A stretch of DNA of 64,000 nt from Alphaproteobacteria bacterium (GTDB lineage: Bacteria > Myxococcota_A > UBA796 > CAJQPC01): assembly GCA_020632795.1 (NCBI GenBank), contig JACKEV010000018.1, forward strand, positions 186,001 to 250,000, read 5' to 3'. The notes below the pieces were generated by a model, which was given only the letters and a program-made list of their open reading frames with translations, was not told the origin of the DNA and did no database searches. Both the position numbers and the translations under genes were made by a program. The first letter of the stretch is position 1; each line of letters starts with the position of its first letter. This document shows, piece by piece, positions 17,344-25,086 of this stretch.

Positions 17344-17750
17344 TGGACGTGCGCCCCCACGCCCATGCCCGCCGTGGCCACCTTCGTCTGCTGTCGGAGC
17401 CGGTCGAGGCCGTCTTCGCCGGGGTCGACGACGACGCCGACGACCCGGTCTCCGGCCGACGCCGCACCCGCGCCGACCGCCTGGACCGGCTGCTCGTCCG
17501 CGCCGCCCTCTACGCCAGCCCGAGCACCCCATGCAGCGCCCAGGAGGTCGCGGACGCCCTGGGCATGCGGGAAGGGGACGTCCGCAGGCTGAACCCCGCC
17601 GGGCTGCGCCGCTACGGGCGCTCGCTCAGGGCGCCGTTCTCATGCTGGCTGGACGCGCTGCATGACAAGGACGACGCACCACCTCCGCGTCGCCGCGAGC
17701 GCATCCGCAGCCCACGGCTTCGCCCACTTGGTGGTCCGAAGCATCGTTGA
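17343..17750 (+). CDS. Family B protein, cassette copy 1: putative HTH-like small protein
   Basis: This 135-residue basic protein starts at the ATG that overlaps the preceding stop (TGATG). The centre reads CSAQEVADALGMREGDVRRL, followed by GLRRYGRSLRAPF and a conserved WLDAL, which align closely with the copy at 19953. AQEVADALGMREGDVRRL has the look of a helix-turn-helix (two helices around a Gly turn), so DNA binding is possible. The C-terminus is Arg/Pro rich. No known family is recognised. Its fixed position after family A suggests the two proteins work together. Confidence 0.65.
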   Translation: MDVRPHAHARRGHLRLLSEPVEAVFAGVDDDADDPVSGRRRTRADRLDRLLVRAALYASPSTPCSAQEVADALGMREGDVRRLNPAGLRRYGRSLRAPFSCWLDALHDKDDAPPPRRRERIRSPRLRPLGGPKHR

Positions 17751-18185
17751 TTTGCATTTAAATATGCGTCTCTCGCCTGACCGCTCTTGCTTCCGCACGC
17801 TGATTATGTCACTTCAAGATACCAGGGTCAGCTCCTCTGACCCACCCGCCGCCGAGGACCGCTCTCCCCTCGTCGTCGGTCCCCCTCCCGGAGAGCGAAG
17901 GTGGGCCCGGCCGAGTTGGCGCTCGAACCGGGCCCGGGAGAAAGCTGAATGTCCAGCCATCCCCCTGAGCTTCATCTCAGGCCGCCATCCGTGACGTCGA
18001 AGACGTCGAGAGTGTACCCAACCCCACGGTCTCCGTCCGCTGCGCGCGGACGCACGGGTCCCCCCGACGGCTGACGCCCCCGCAGAGCCTTCGCCCGACC
18101 GGCGCGCCTCCATGGCGTGCCGACAGAGGAAGGCTCTGCCCCCCGTCCAGCCTCAAGAACCCCCTTTCAACGTAGAGACCGAACC
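17751..18185. other. Intergenic region between cassette 1 and a small gene
   Basis: About 435 bp without a convincing gene. The first 60 bp are AT-rich and include ATTTAAAT (about 17757-17764), a possible regulatory palindrome or promoter. The rest is GC-rich, with stop codons in all frames or only antisense shadows. Confidence 0.35.
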
Positions 18186-18473
18186 ATGTGTACACAAGAC
18201 GACCGCCCCGAGACCCAGGCCCTCCGCGAGATCGCCAGCCGCGCCTCCAGCCTCTTCGTGCTGGGCGACGCCCTGGACGAGGCCTTCGAGAAGAACGCCG
18301 CCGCCGCCAACGCCCTGAGCGAGCGCTGGTGCTCGGGCGAGGACCCGGATCCGCGCCCGCTGCTCGACGCCCACGCGCGCCTGTGCGCCCTGATCGACTA
18401 CGCCAAGGGCCTCGCCGACAACCAGGGCCGTGAGCTTCACGACCTGAGCATCACCCTCGGCACGCGAGCCTGA
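18186..18473 (+). CDS. Small hypothetical protein
   Basis: A 95-residue acidic helical protein starting MCTQDDRPETQAL. The in-frame extension upstream to 18117 looks non-coding (Arg/Pro rich) and is not used. The sequence is Ala/Leu/Asp rich with three or four amphipathic helices and no recognised motif. It lies between the two repressor cassettes on the plus strand and is followed by a strong hairpin. It may belong to the same mobile region. No function can be assigned. Confidence 0.45.
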   Translation: MCTQDDRPETQALREIASRASSLFVLGDALDEAFEKNAAAANALSERWCSGEDPDPRPLLDAHARLCALIDYAKGLADNQGRELHDLSITLGTRA

Positions 18474-18480
18474 CCTCCAC

Positions 18481-18534
18481 GGCTTCCATGCCCTTCCATC
18501 GGATCTGGAGGTTCGTGGAAGGCGCATGGAAGCC
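18481..18534. repeat. Long inverted repeat (hairpin), possible terminator
   Basis: The arms are GGCTTCCATGC plus CCTTCCA (18481-18498) and TGGAAGG, a bulged C, then GCATGGAAGCC (18516-18534), with a 17-nt loop. It starts 8 bp after the stop of the small gene. No T-run follows, so it is either a Rho-independent-like stem in a GC-rich genome or a protein or recombinase site. The remaining sequence up to 18931 shows no gene. Confidence 0.5.
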
Positions 18535-18931
18535 CTGGTGGTGGCCGATTCCGGCGACCGCGCCCTCCACGAGGCCCTGGAAGCGTGGGAGCGCTCCTCA
18601 AGGGGTCCAAAACAGATCCGTGGGGAGCAGATCGTGCACACATCAGCGCCCTCGGGCGCCGACGCACCGGGCTCTCTCGCGCCGCTGAGGCCGCCTGAGC
18701 GCGTGAACTCCCCTGTTCTCGCGCCTCTCGATGACCGATCCCGAAAATTCACTTCTCGATCACCGGCGTCCCAACAGCGCTCTCGGCCGATCTGAGCCCT
18801 CCTTCGATGTGGACTTCCACGCACCGCCCCACCTCAAGACCCCATCTGTCCCCGAAAACAACCCTCTCCCCCAGAGAACGGTCAAGATCCCGCCTCCATC
18901 CACCCGCATGGAAGCGCCCCCCAAGGGCGCC

Positions 18932-19381
18932 TCACTCCGGCCACCGCCGGATGACCTGCCGCGCCAATCCCCGCCCCCGCAGGAGCTGCTCCGGTTTCGG
19001 CCACAGCCGCCCCGTCGACCACACGAAGGCGTAGCCGTCCTTCGACATGCCCTCCACCAGATCCTCCACCATGTTCATCACGTCCGAGGTCACCAGCCCG
19101 AGCTCGTCGTCGTACAGCTCGCGGTCGATGGCGTCCAGCGCCGCGACCACGGTGTCGAGCTGCTCCACGGTGGGGTTGATCTCCCCGCGCTCCAGCTTGC
19201 TGAGCATCGACTGCGGCCAGAGCAGCCGCTCGGCCAGCTCGGTCTGCTTCACCCGCAGCCGACGGCGAAAGTGGGCCAGCACCGTGCCGATCAGCTCAGG
19301 CATCAGGACGAGGCGCCCCTCGCCGAAGGACACCGGGCGCGCGGGCACGAAGCGAGGCGGGCGATCGATCTTTCGAGGCAT
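18932..19381 (-). CDS. XRE-family repressor, cassette copy 2
   Basis: The start is set at 19381 (MPRKIDRPPRF) because copy 1 begins with the same block. The ATG at 19414 would put extra residues over the promoter palindrome. This 149-residue protein has a helix-turn-helix near 44-66 (VKQTELAERLLWPQS, then SKLERG) and the C-terminal GYAFVWSTGRL and PEQLLRG motifs shared with the paralogue at 15992. It diverges from the second family A gene across 62 bp containing an 18-bp perfect palindrome, which is a probable operator for autorepression. Confidence 0.75.
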   Translation of the reverse strand: MPRKIDRPPRFVPARPVSFGEGRLVLMPELIGTVLAHFRRRLRVKQTELAERLLWPQSMLSKLERGEINPTVEQLDTVVAALDAIDRELYDDELGLVTSDVMNMVEDLVEGMSKDGYAFVWSTGRLWPKPEQLLRGRGLARQVIRRWPE

Positions 19382-19414
19382 GTGAATTTTTCTCTTGGCG
19401 GGTCGTAAAGTCAT

Positions 19415-19432
19415 CCTTAGAATATTCTAAGG
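19415..19432. promoter_or_regulatory. 18-bp perfect palindrome, probable repressor operator
   Basis: CCTTAGAATATTCTAAGG is a perfect palindrome in the divergent gap between the XRE repressor (start 19381) and the family A gene (start 19444). Its right end is the AAGGAGG ribosome site of the family A gene, so a bound repressor would cover both promoter and leader. Copy 1 has no equivalent palindrome in its 47-bp gap. Confidence 0.65.
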
Positions 19433-19443
19433 AGGGAATCTCG

Positions 19444-19953
19444 ATGACAAGAAGACCATCTAACCCGACCTACACGAACGTGCGCCGCACCGAGCAGCTC
19501 CTGAAGCTGGCGGCCCGGATGGACGAGGGCTACGTCACGCTCTCGCTGCTGGAGAAGGGCAACCGGGAGACCACGGTGGCCCGCCGCGCGGTCGACGACG
19601 CTCAAGAGCTGGCGTACTGGCTGCGTCATCGCCTCGCGGCGGTGCTGCCCGACCAGCCTGACGTGCGGATGCGTTTCCGCGTCTACGCGCCCGGCGGCCG
19701 GCCGATCCGAAGCGCGGTGCTGCGCCGGACCCAGCCCGAGCCGCCGCCGCCGCCCGAGCACCACCGACGCAGCCCGCAGAGCGTCGTCTGCCGCCGCTGC
19801 ATCGACCGGGACGAGCTGATTCGGAGCCTGCAGAAGCGGATCGTCCAGTCCAAGACCGAGAACGCCCGGATGCGGCTGGCGCTGGAGCGCTCCGAGGCGA
19901 AGCTCGCGCAGCACGAGGCTCTCGTCGAGCACATCAACCGGCTGGAGGCGTGA
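19444..19953 (+). CDS. Family A protein, cassette copy 2
   Basis: This 169-residue protein starts behind AAGGAGG. The shared domain (about 15-95) has NRETTVARRAV, a helix with YWLRHRL and the strand RFRVYAPGG. A Pro-rich linker leads to VVCRRC, a CxxC pair not present in copy 1 that could bind metal with a partner. The C-terminus is a coiled coil (about 125-168). It is shorter than the copy at 16513 because of the shorter coil. Its stop overlaps the next start as TGATG. Function unknown. Confidence 0.65.
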   Translation: MTRRPSNPTYTNVRRTEQLLKLAARMDEGYVTLSLLEKGNRETTVARRAVDDAQELAYWLRHRLAAVLPDQPDVRMRFRVYAPGGRPIRSAVLRRTQPEPPPPPEHHRRSPQSVVCRRCIDRDELIRSLQKRIVQSKTENARMRLALERSEAKLAQHEALVEHINRLEA

Positions 19954-20402
19954 TGAAGCTCGTCCCTGCCATCCCGCTCTCCCTGGTGCGCTCCGCTCGG
20001 GCCGAGTTCGACCCACCCCGCTTCGACGGCGAGGACTGCGGCGACGGCCCCGAGCGCGAGGTCACCCTCAGCGCCCCCCGCCGTCGCACCCAGGGCGAGC
20101 GCCTGCGCCGGCTCCACGTCCGCGCGGTGCTCTACGGCAGCCCCGACACCTGCTGCTCGGCGGTCGAGTTCGCCGACGCGATGGGCATGCGGGAGGGCGA
20201 CGCCCGCGCTCTCCAGCCCCTGGGCCTCCGTCGCCTCGGTCGAAGCCTCCGGGCCCCCTTCGGAGCCTGGCTCGACGCCCTCTTCGGAGCGGACCCCTCC
20301 GATGATGCCGACCCCATCGCGCTTCCCGCGCCTCGGCCTGCAAGCCGGCGCCGCCGCTCGGGCCCTCGGAAGCTCAAGCCTCTCGGCGGCCGCCGCCGCT
20401 GA
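19953..20402 (+). CDS. Family B protein, cassette copy 2: putative HTH-like small protein
   Basis: A 149-residue paralogue of the protein at 17343. Shared blocks include RLRRLHVRAVLYGSP, CSAVEFADAMGMREGDAR, GLRRLGRSLRAPFGAWLDAL and a C-terminal LKPLGG. The helix-turn-helix-like centre and basic tail suggest nucleic-acid binding (inference). The TGATG overlap with family A is kept in both copies, so coupled translation and a fixed A:B ratio seem to matter. The integrase gene follows 42 bp downstream. Confidence 0.65.
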   Translation: MKLVPAIPLSLVRSARAEFDPPRFDGEDCGDGPEREVTLSAPRRRTQGERLRRLHVRAVLYGSPDTCCSAVEFADAMGMREGDARALQPLGLRRLGRSLRAPFGAWLDALFGADPSDDADPIALPAPRPASRRRRSGPRKLKPLGGRRR

Positions 20403-20444
20403 CCCCCTCTCCCCCGCGAGCCAACCCAAAGGAACCTGGAGAAC

Positions 20445-21575
20445 ATGAACAAACCCATCCGACCCAAACCCGCCGAGATCGGCGATGTCCGCATCAGCGT
20501 CGTGCGCGGCCCCCGCCACGACGGCAAATGGTATTGGCGCGGCCGCCGCAAAGGCCGCCGCGACACGCTGTGGACGGGCTGGGCGACCCGCCGCGAGGCG
20601 ATGGCCGCCGTCGCCAGGCTGGTCGCCAAGGGCCTGCCCCACCCGGTCGCCCCCGCGTTGCCCGAGATCGCCACGACCCAGGAGCTGCTGAGCACCTGGA
20701 TCGAGCGCCAGGAGCGCCGCGCCGACCTCAAGCCCAAGACGGTGACCCACTACACCCTCTGCGCCCGCCACCTCGTCGCGTGGCTGGGCGAGCTGCCCGT
20801 CACCGACCTCAACCGCGCGACCCTGGAGCGCTACCGCGACGAGCGTCTGCGCGAAGGGGCCTCACCCCGGGCCATCACCCAGGAGTTCAAGCGCCTGCGC
20901 TCGGCCTGGGCATGGGCCCGGGACTGCGGGCTCATCGACGGCGGCGTGCTGCCCAGGGTCAAGGTCCGCGTCAACGGCTACCGCATCAACCACCGGACGC
21001 CGACCCCCGAGGACGTCCGCGCCGTGCTCCAGCACCTCGACGGGGACGTCCTCCTCGCCGTGCGGCTGCTCGCGGTGACCGGGGCGCGGATCTCCGAGGT
21101 CTGCGGGCTGCGGCGCGTCGACGTGCTCGTCTCCACCTCCGAGCTGGTCCTGCGGGGCAAGACCGGGCCTCGGCGGTTCCCGTTGCCGGAGGGCGTGCTG
21201 GCGGTGCTCTCCCGGCGGGCCGATGGCACCGAGGCGTCACTGCTGGCGCTGCCCGTCAAGGCCCAGGACGGCATCCGCAACGCGCTGACCCGAGCCTGCG
21301 CCGACGCGGGTGTCGAGGCGTTCACGCCCCACGGCCTCCGGCGCATGGTCGTCGACCGGATGGCCCGGCGGGGGGTCGACATCGCGACCGCTGCCAGCCT
21401 GACCGGCCACAGCCCCGAGGTGATGCTTCGGCACTACCGGAAGGTGACGCAGCGGGACCGGGAGGAGGCGGTGATCAAGGCGGGGCTGGGGGACTTGGGG
21501 GAGGTCGGGTACGAGTCGGGAGACGAGGATGTGGTCACAGATGAGGGGCACACGGGTGGTAAGGAGGCTGAATGA
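20445..21575 (+). CDS. Tyrosine recombinase / phage-type integrase
   Basis: This 376-residue protein has an AP2-like arm-binding N-terminus (about 10-60), a SAM-like core-binding domain (about 80-165) and a catalytic domain with TGARISEVCGL (first catalytic Arg), HGLRR (His and second Arg) and TGHSPEVMLRHY (His and the nucleophile Tyr), so it appears intact. It performs site-specific integration and excision. GGAG lies before the ATG. It sits at the end of the two repressor/A/B cassettes, so those genes may be cargo of an integrated element. The att sites are not identified. Confidence 0.9.
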   Translation: MNKPIRPKPAEIGDVRISVVRGPRHDGKWYWRGRRKGRRDTLWTGWATRREAMAAVARLVAKGLPHPVAPALPEIATTQELLSTWIERQERRADLKPKTVTHYTLCARHLVAWLGELPVTDLNRATLERYRDERLREGASPRAITQEFKRLRSAWAWARDCGLIDGGVLPRVKVRVNGYRINHRTPTPEDVRAVLQHLDGDVLLAVRLLAVTGARISEVCGLRRVDVLVSTSELVLRGKTGPRRFPLPEGVLAVLSRRADGTEASLLALPVKAQDGIRNALTRACADAGVEAFTPHGLRRMVVDRMARRGVDIATAASLTGHSPEVMLRHYRKVTQRDREEAVIKAGLGDLGEVGYESGDEDVVTDEGHTGGKEAE

Positions 21576-21651
21576 CAGGTGGATTGGGAGTCCGTCCAGA
21601 AAGACCTCGGCGAAGGGCCGGGAAGGGTCGCCCCGCCTCCGGCGCGGGTCC

Positions 21652-21896
21652 GACTCCGAGGACGCAGAGGGCCCATCCAGGGCTGAAGAGGCCTCGGAGG
21701 GGTTGGAGGTCCGGCTTGCGTAGAGACGCGTGGCCGCGATGAAGCGCCGTCGCTTCTTGTAGACCTCTGAATTCTATATCAAGGATTACAAGAACCTCTG
21801 TGGCTTCCTCGCGGGCCGCGCGCCGGGATGTGACGTCTACCACCGATCCTTCGGGGCCTCCCTTGTCCGGGACGGACCCTCTGCGTCCTCGGAGTC
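21652..21896. repeat. 245-bp near-palindrome with 20-bp perfect ends
   Basis: The outer arms are GACTCCGAGGACGCAGAGGG (21652-21671) and its exact reverse complement (21877-21896). An inner pair, TTCTTGTA (21754-21761) and TACAAGAA (21787-21794), has the same centre at 21774. The arms between them still match over stretches (21672-21700 against 21848-21876, and about 21734-21747 against 21801-21814). The whole is thus a diverged inverted repeat, possibly a MITE, a recombination hairpin or a large RNA stem. It begins 76 bp after the integrase stop. No coding sequence is seen in 21576-21953. Confidence 0.7.
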
Positions 21897-21953
21897 CTGG
21901 ATGGACGACCGCTCCCGCCCTACCCCAGAAGGCAACTTCACCCTGCCCACCCC

Positions 21954-22652
21954 CTACAACCGCCGCCCCAGCACCTCCCGCAGCCGCTCGGCCAGGTCCG
22001 GCCCGTCGTCCACCACGCCGTGGCTGGGCACCAGGCGGGTCGGCGGGGCGGCCTCCAGCTTCGCCTCGAAGTAGCGCCGGATCGCCTTCTTGTCGCCGCG
22101 AACCAGCATCAGCGCCAGGGTGTTGACGTTCAGGCCCGGCGTCACGCGGAACAGCTTGAAGGCCATGCGTACGGGGAAGCTCTTCGGCCAGGCGGCGGCG
22201 TTGCAGAGCGCCTCGTTGGTGAACCAGGTGACGCCGTCGTCCCGGCGGGTGACCAGGTGGACGTCGGGCTGGCCCATGCCCTCGGCCTCCTCGACGGTGA
22301 CGCCCTCGGGCAGCAGCGCGGCCAGCGCGTCGAGGTCGGAGAGCGGGGGCAGCTCCTTGTGGAGCTTGCCGATGTGCGCGATGGCGGCCTTGGGCGCGTA
22401 GAGCCCGGCCTCGGGGTAGCGGGCGTGCCAGGCGGGCATGCCCATGTTGTGGTACGCGCCGGGGGAGACGATGGCGCGGACCTGCCCGAGCTGGTCGACG
22501 GCCTCGAAGTCATCGGGCCCCAGGTCGGTGCCCGGGCCCAGGACGAGCAGGCCACCCTCCGGCAGGCTCACCAGCGCGGTGTTGATGCGGTTGCCGTTGG
22601 AGTCGTAGGGGCGGATCCGGATGCCGTCGCCGACCTGCTCGATGGGGGTCAT
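21954..22652 (-). CDS. DUF4336 / metallo-beta-lactamase-like protein
   Basis: This 232-residue protein resembles DUF4336, a metallo-beta-lactamase-fold family that lacks the classic HxHxDH motif. Visible elements are NRINTALVSLPEGGLLVLGP, an IVSPGAYHNM segment in the position of the metal-site loop, YAPKAAI, TWFTNEAL and the late VPSHGVV. Hydrolase activity is uncertain because key His residues are mostly replaced. The upstream gap of 252 bp leads into the IS110 element. Confidence 0.6.
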   Translation of the reverse strand: MTPIEQVGDGIRIRPYDSNGNRINTALVSLPEGGLLVLGPGTDLGPDDFEAVDQLGQVRAIVSPGAYHNMGMPAWHARYPEAGLYAPKAAIAHIGKLHKELPPLSDLDALAALLPEGVTVEEAEGMGQPDVHLVTRRDDGVTWFTNEALCNAAAWPKSFPVRMAFKLFRVTPGLNVNTLALMLVRGDKKAIRRYFEAKLEAAPPTRLVPSHGVVDDGPDLAERLREVLGRRL

Positions 22653-22780
22653 GGGGGGCTACTATGCCTCCAAGGCCCTGGCGGGCCGTGAGAGCGTGAA
22701 CGTGTTTTGTGGGGTGCGGCGTCCCAGGACACCCGTAATCGGGGGCTTGCGGCACGACCGCGTCATGGAGTTTCGGTCCG

Positions 22781-22858
22781 GACGCCCACCCCACGCCCGC
22801 GAATTACAACATGCGGCTTCGACTGCGCAATTCAGTAGCCAGCGGCGGGGTGGGCGTC
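22781..22858 (+). ncRNA. Candidate bridge (seek) RNA core upstream of IS110 transposase
   Basis: The outer stem is GACGCCCACCCC (22781-22792) with GGGGTGGGCGTC (22847-22858), perfectly complementary. Inside, GAAT/ATTC (22801-22804/22830-22833) and TGCG/CGCA (22812-22815/22826-22829) form further stems separated by asymmetric single-stranded loops. Stems with internal loops in the 5' leader are what is known of IS110 bridge RNAs, which pair with target and donor DNA. The full RNA probably starts further left. Identification is by position and fold only. Confidence 0.5.
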
Positions 22859-22904
22859 TCCGGAGCCCCGGGTCGCCACCCACCCAGAAGGAAGGAGAGA
22901 AGCG

Positions 22905-24125
22905 ATGACCGAGGAGAGCGTGAGCGCGGTCCAGCAGACCGCCCGCACCTTCGTCGGCGTCGATGTCGCCAGCAGGAAGCTTGACGTCGTCTACGTCGAC
23001 GCCACGGGGAGCCCCGTGAGGCCCCGCCAGACGCTCGCGAACGACCCGCAGGGTTTTGCCGAGCTGCTGAGGAGCATCGAGCCCTTGGAGGGCCCGGTGC
23101 TGCTGGGCTGCGAGTCGACAGCGGCCTACCATCGACCACTGCTGGTGGCGCTGGAGGGCAGCGGCGTGGCGGTGGTGGAGCTCAACCCCCTGACCATCAA
23201 GCAGTTCACGAAGCTGAAGCTGCGGGGCTCTCGCAGCGACCGCACGGACTCCAACGACATCGCGCAGTACCTGCGGACGTTCCGGCCAGCGCCGAAGGCC
23301 TTGCCGGAGCGCTTGCGGCGAGAGCTGTCGATGGCAGTGCGGACGCGGCGCCGCCTGGTGGAGGAGCGGACGCGCCTGCTCAACCGCCTTCGTCGGCGCT
23401 TGGCCGAGCTGCTCCCCGGCTTCACGCGCCGGTTTCGGGGGAAGACCCCCTTGTGGCTGAGCACGCTCTTGGAGGCCTTCCCTTCGCCTGAGCGGCTGCT
23501 GGCGGCCACCGAGGCCGACCTGGCGGAGCTGCGGACTCCCAGGGGGGGCCGAGTTCGCCTGAAACACCTCCAGCGGCTGCAGGAGCTGGCCACCATGACG
23601 CTTGAGCCACACTGGTCGCGGATCGTGCAGCAGACGGTCGTGCAACTCACCCGCGCGATCCGTCGCTGCTACGAGGACGTCCAGGAGCTGGAGTCGCTCA
23701 TCCAGGCGCACGTACGAGAGCACGCCAAGGACCACGTTCTGCTGACCATCCCAGGGGTCGGAGAGCTCACGCTCGCCGTCCTGCTGGCCGAAGCCGGTGA
23801 TCCCCACCGCTTCGCGACGGTCGACAAGTTCATCGGCTACTGCGGGCTCTACCCCGGGTCGAAGCGCAGCGGAGACGGGGGCTACAGCACGCGCATGGTG
23901 CGCAAGGGCAACCGAATGCTGCGCCTCCAGATCCTCCTCGCCTCGACCACCGCGAGGCAGTTCAACGCGCCCGTCCGCGCCTTCTACAGGCGCAAGGTCG
24001 AGCAGGGCAAGTCGAGCGGGACAGCCGGTGGCGCGGCCGGGCGGAAGTTCGCAGCGCAGATCTACGCCGTCTGGCGCTCCGGGAGGCCCTTCGAGCCCGA
24101 GTATGAGAGGCCGCCCACCTCTTGA
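22905..24125 (+). CDS. IS110-family transposase (DEDD recombinase)
   Basis: This 406-residue protein has an N-terminal RuvC-like DEDD domain: VGVDVASRKLDVV (first Asp), LLGCESTAAY (Glu) and SDRTDSNDIAQYL (Asp pair). A coiled middle region is followed by the C-terminal Transposase_20 domain with the helix-hairpin-helix IPGVGELTLAVLL and FIGYCGLYPGSKRSG, including the serine that acts in this family. It looks full length and intact, with AAGGAGAG before the ATG. Confidence 0.92.
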   Translation: MTEESVSAVQQTARTFVGVDVASRKLDVVYVDATGSPVRPRQTLANDPQGFAELLRSIEPLEGPVLLGCESTAAYHRPLLVALEGSGVAVVELNPLTIKQFTKLKLRGSRSDRTDSNDIAQYLRTFRPAPKALPERLRRELSMAVRTRRRLVEERTRLLNRLRRRLAELLPGFTRRFRGKTPLWLSTLLEAFPSPERLLAATEADLAELRTPRGGRVRLKHLQRLQELATMTLEPHWSRIVQQTVVQLTRAIRRCYEDVQELESLIQAHVREHAKDHVLLTIPGVGELTLAVLLAEAGDPHRFATVDKFIGYCGLYPGSKRSGDGGYSTRMVRKGNRMLRLQILLASTTARQFNAPVRAFYRRKVEQGKSSGTAGGAAGRKFAAQIYAVWRSGRPFEPEYERPPTS

Positions 24126-24132
24126 TGTAGAC

Positions 24133-24197
24133 GGAGGCAGCGCCGCAACAAACTCGTCGAGGGACGAAAGACCTCGATTCCGCAGTCGTCTGCCTCC
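24133..24197. repeat. Structured tail after the transposase gene
   Basis: GGAGGCAG (24133-24140) pairs with CTGCCTCC (24190-24197). Between them TCGTC/GACGA and CGAGG/CCTCG offer alternative inner stems. It could be the transposase terminator, part of the right end, or, if the element were IS1111-like, its guide RNA. Confidence 0.4.
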
Positions 24198-24579
24198 AAG
24201 CTTCAACCTATCCAAACTAGAAACCTGGCGCACCCACAAGTGACCCAAACCCATAAAACCAAAGAGCTTATGAAGCTCGTCGGCCATGCCACCGTCGTCA
24301 ACGGCCAGGACCGCTGGGGAAGCCCGCTCCGGCGAAGCCGGTGGCTGGGGGGGGAGGGGCGGGCCTGGGGCCACAGCGGTCCTGGCCGTCGCAGCGCCGC
24401 CGACCGGCCGCGCCCACTGTCGTGGGCCACGCAGGCCGTGACGATTTCGCTTGACGGCGGGGGGCATTACAACTCCTTTGGGACGCCCGCACCATCCCAC
24501 AGCGGGCAGGGTGGTGTCCATGCGCGCCTCCCTCAAGGATATGGCACACTCAAGGGGACCTCTTGCGGAGGAGTCCCCC
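24198..24579. other. Intergenic region, no gene seen
   Basis: About 380 bp without a supported gene. It contains two tiny hairpins: GAGCTT-atg-AAGCTC (24264-24278) and CCGGC-gaa-GCCGG (24329-24341). It may include the right flank of the insertion sequence and the promoter of the next gene. Confidence 0.35.
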
Positions 24580-25047
24580 ATGAAGCTCGCCTGGCCCCTG
24601 GTGGGCGTCGCGCTGGTCCCGGCCGCGGCCGGGCTGGCGTTGCGGGAGCCGGAGCCCGAGCCTCCGGTGCGGCGCTCCATTGCGGAGGACGAGGTCCCGC
24701 CTTTCGGGCAGTGGGCATGGATCGAGAGCCGGGACATGTACGTGGCGCATCCCCCCCGGGAGGTCATCCGAACGCTGCTGGGCGACGACGTCGTCGATGT
24801 CTGCGACGCCTGGTTCGACCAGGGCTATTGGAGCTGTACGACCGACGGAGGTTGCTTCGGTGTACGGATGACGATGACGGGCAACAGCCAGATGAACATC
24901 CCTGGCGCGGCCGACTGCGAGCTTCAGCCTCCAGAGCGCATCCGGATCGCCGGGCACGACGATAAGACCAGGGGGGCGCTCGATCTGCGACGGGACCCGG
25001 AGACCGGGGCGTGGACGGTCTTCCAGAAGCTCCCGCCGCCACCCTGA
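24580..25047 (+). CDS. Hypothetical exported protein
   Basis: The start at 24580 (MKLAWPLVGVAL) follows GGAGGAG at a good distance; the in-frame extension to 24451 is not used. The 155-residue product has a hydrophobic N-terminus (signal peptide or anchor, to about residue 20), then a charged Glu/Pro stretch. The body has three to four cysteines (VCDAWF, WSCTTDGGCFG, DCELQP) that could form disulphides outside the cytoplasm. The family is not recognised. Confidence 0.6.
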   Translation: MKLAWPLVGVALVPAAAGLALREPEPEPPVRRSIAEDEVPPFGQWAWIESRDMYVAHPPREVIRTLLGDDVVDVCDAWFDQGYWSCTTDGGCFGVRMTMTGNSQMNIPGAADCELQPPERIRIAGHDDKTRGALDLRRDPETGAWTVFQKLPPPP

Positions 25048-25086
25048 TTCGCGGCGCCGCCTTCCATTACGCCCTGACCATCGGCA

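Larger units (their letters stand above)
22781..24197 (+). mobile_element. IS110-family insertion sequence (ends not resolved)
   Basis: The span covers the structured leader, the transposase gene and a structured tail. IS110 elements usually lack clear terminal inverted repeats and long target duplications, so the exact ends cannot be read here. The left end lies between 22653 and 22781, and the right end lies past 24125. The long leader ahead of a transposase of about 400 residues fits the IS110 rather than the IS1111 subgroup. Confidence 0.7.

Noticed and set aside
21652..21896. Retron (msr/msd) origin for the long palindrome
   Set aside because: No reverse transcriptase gene is present nearby.
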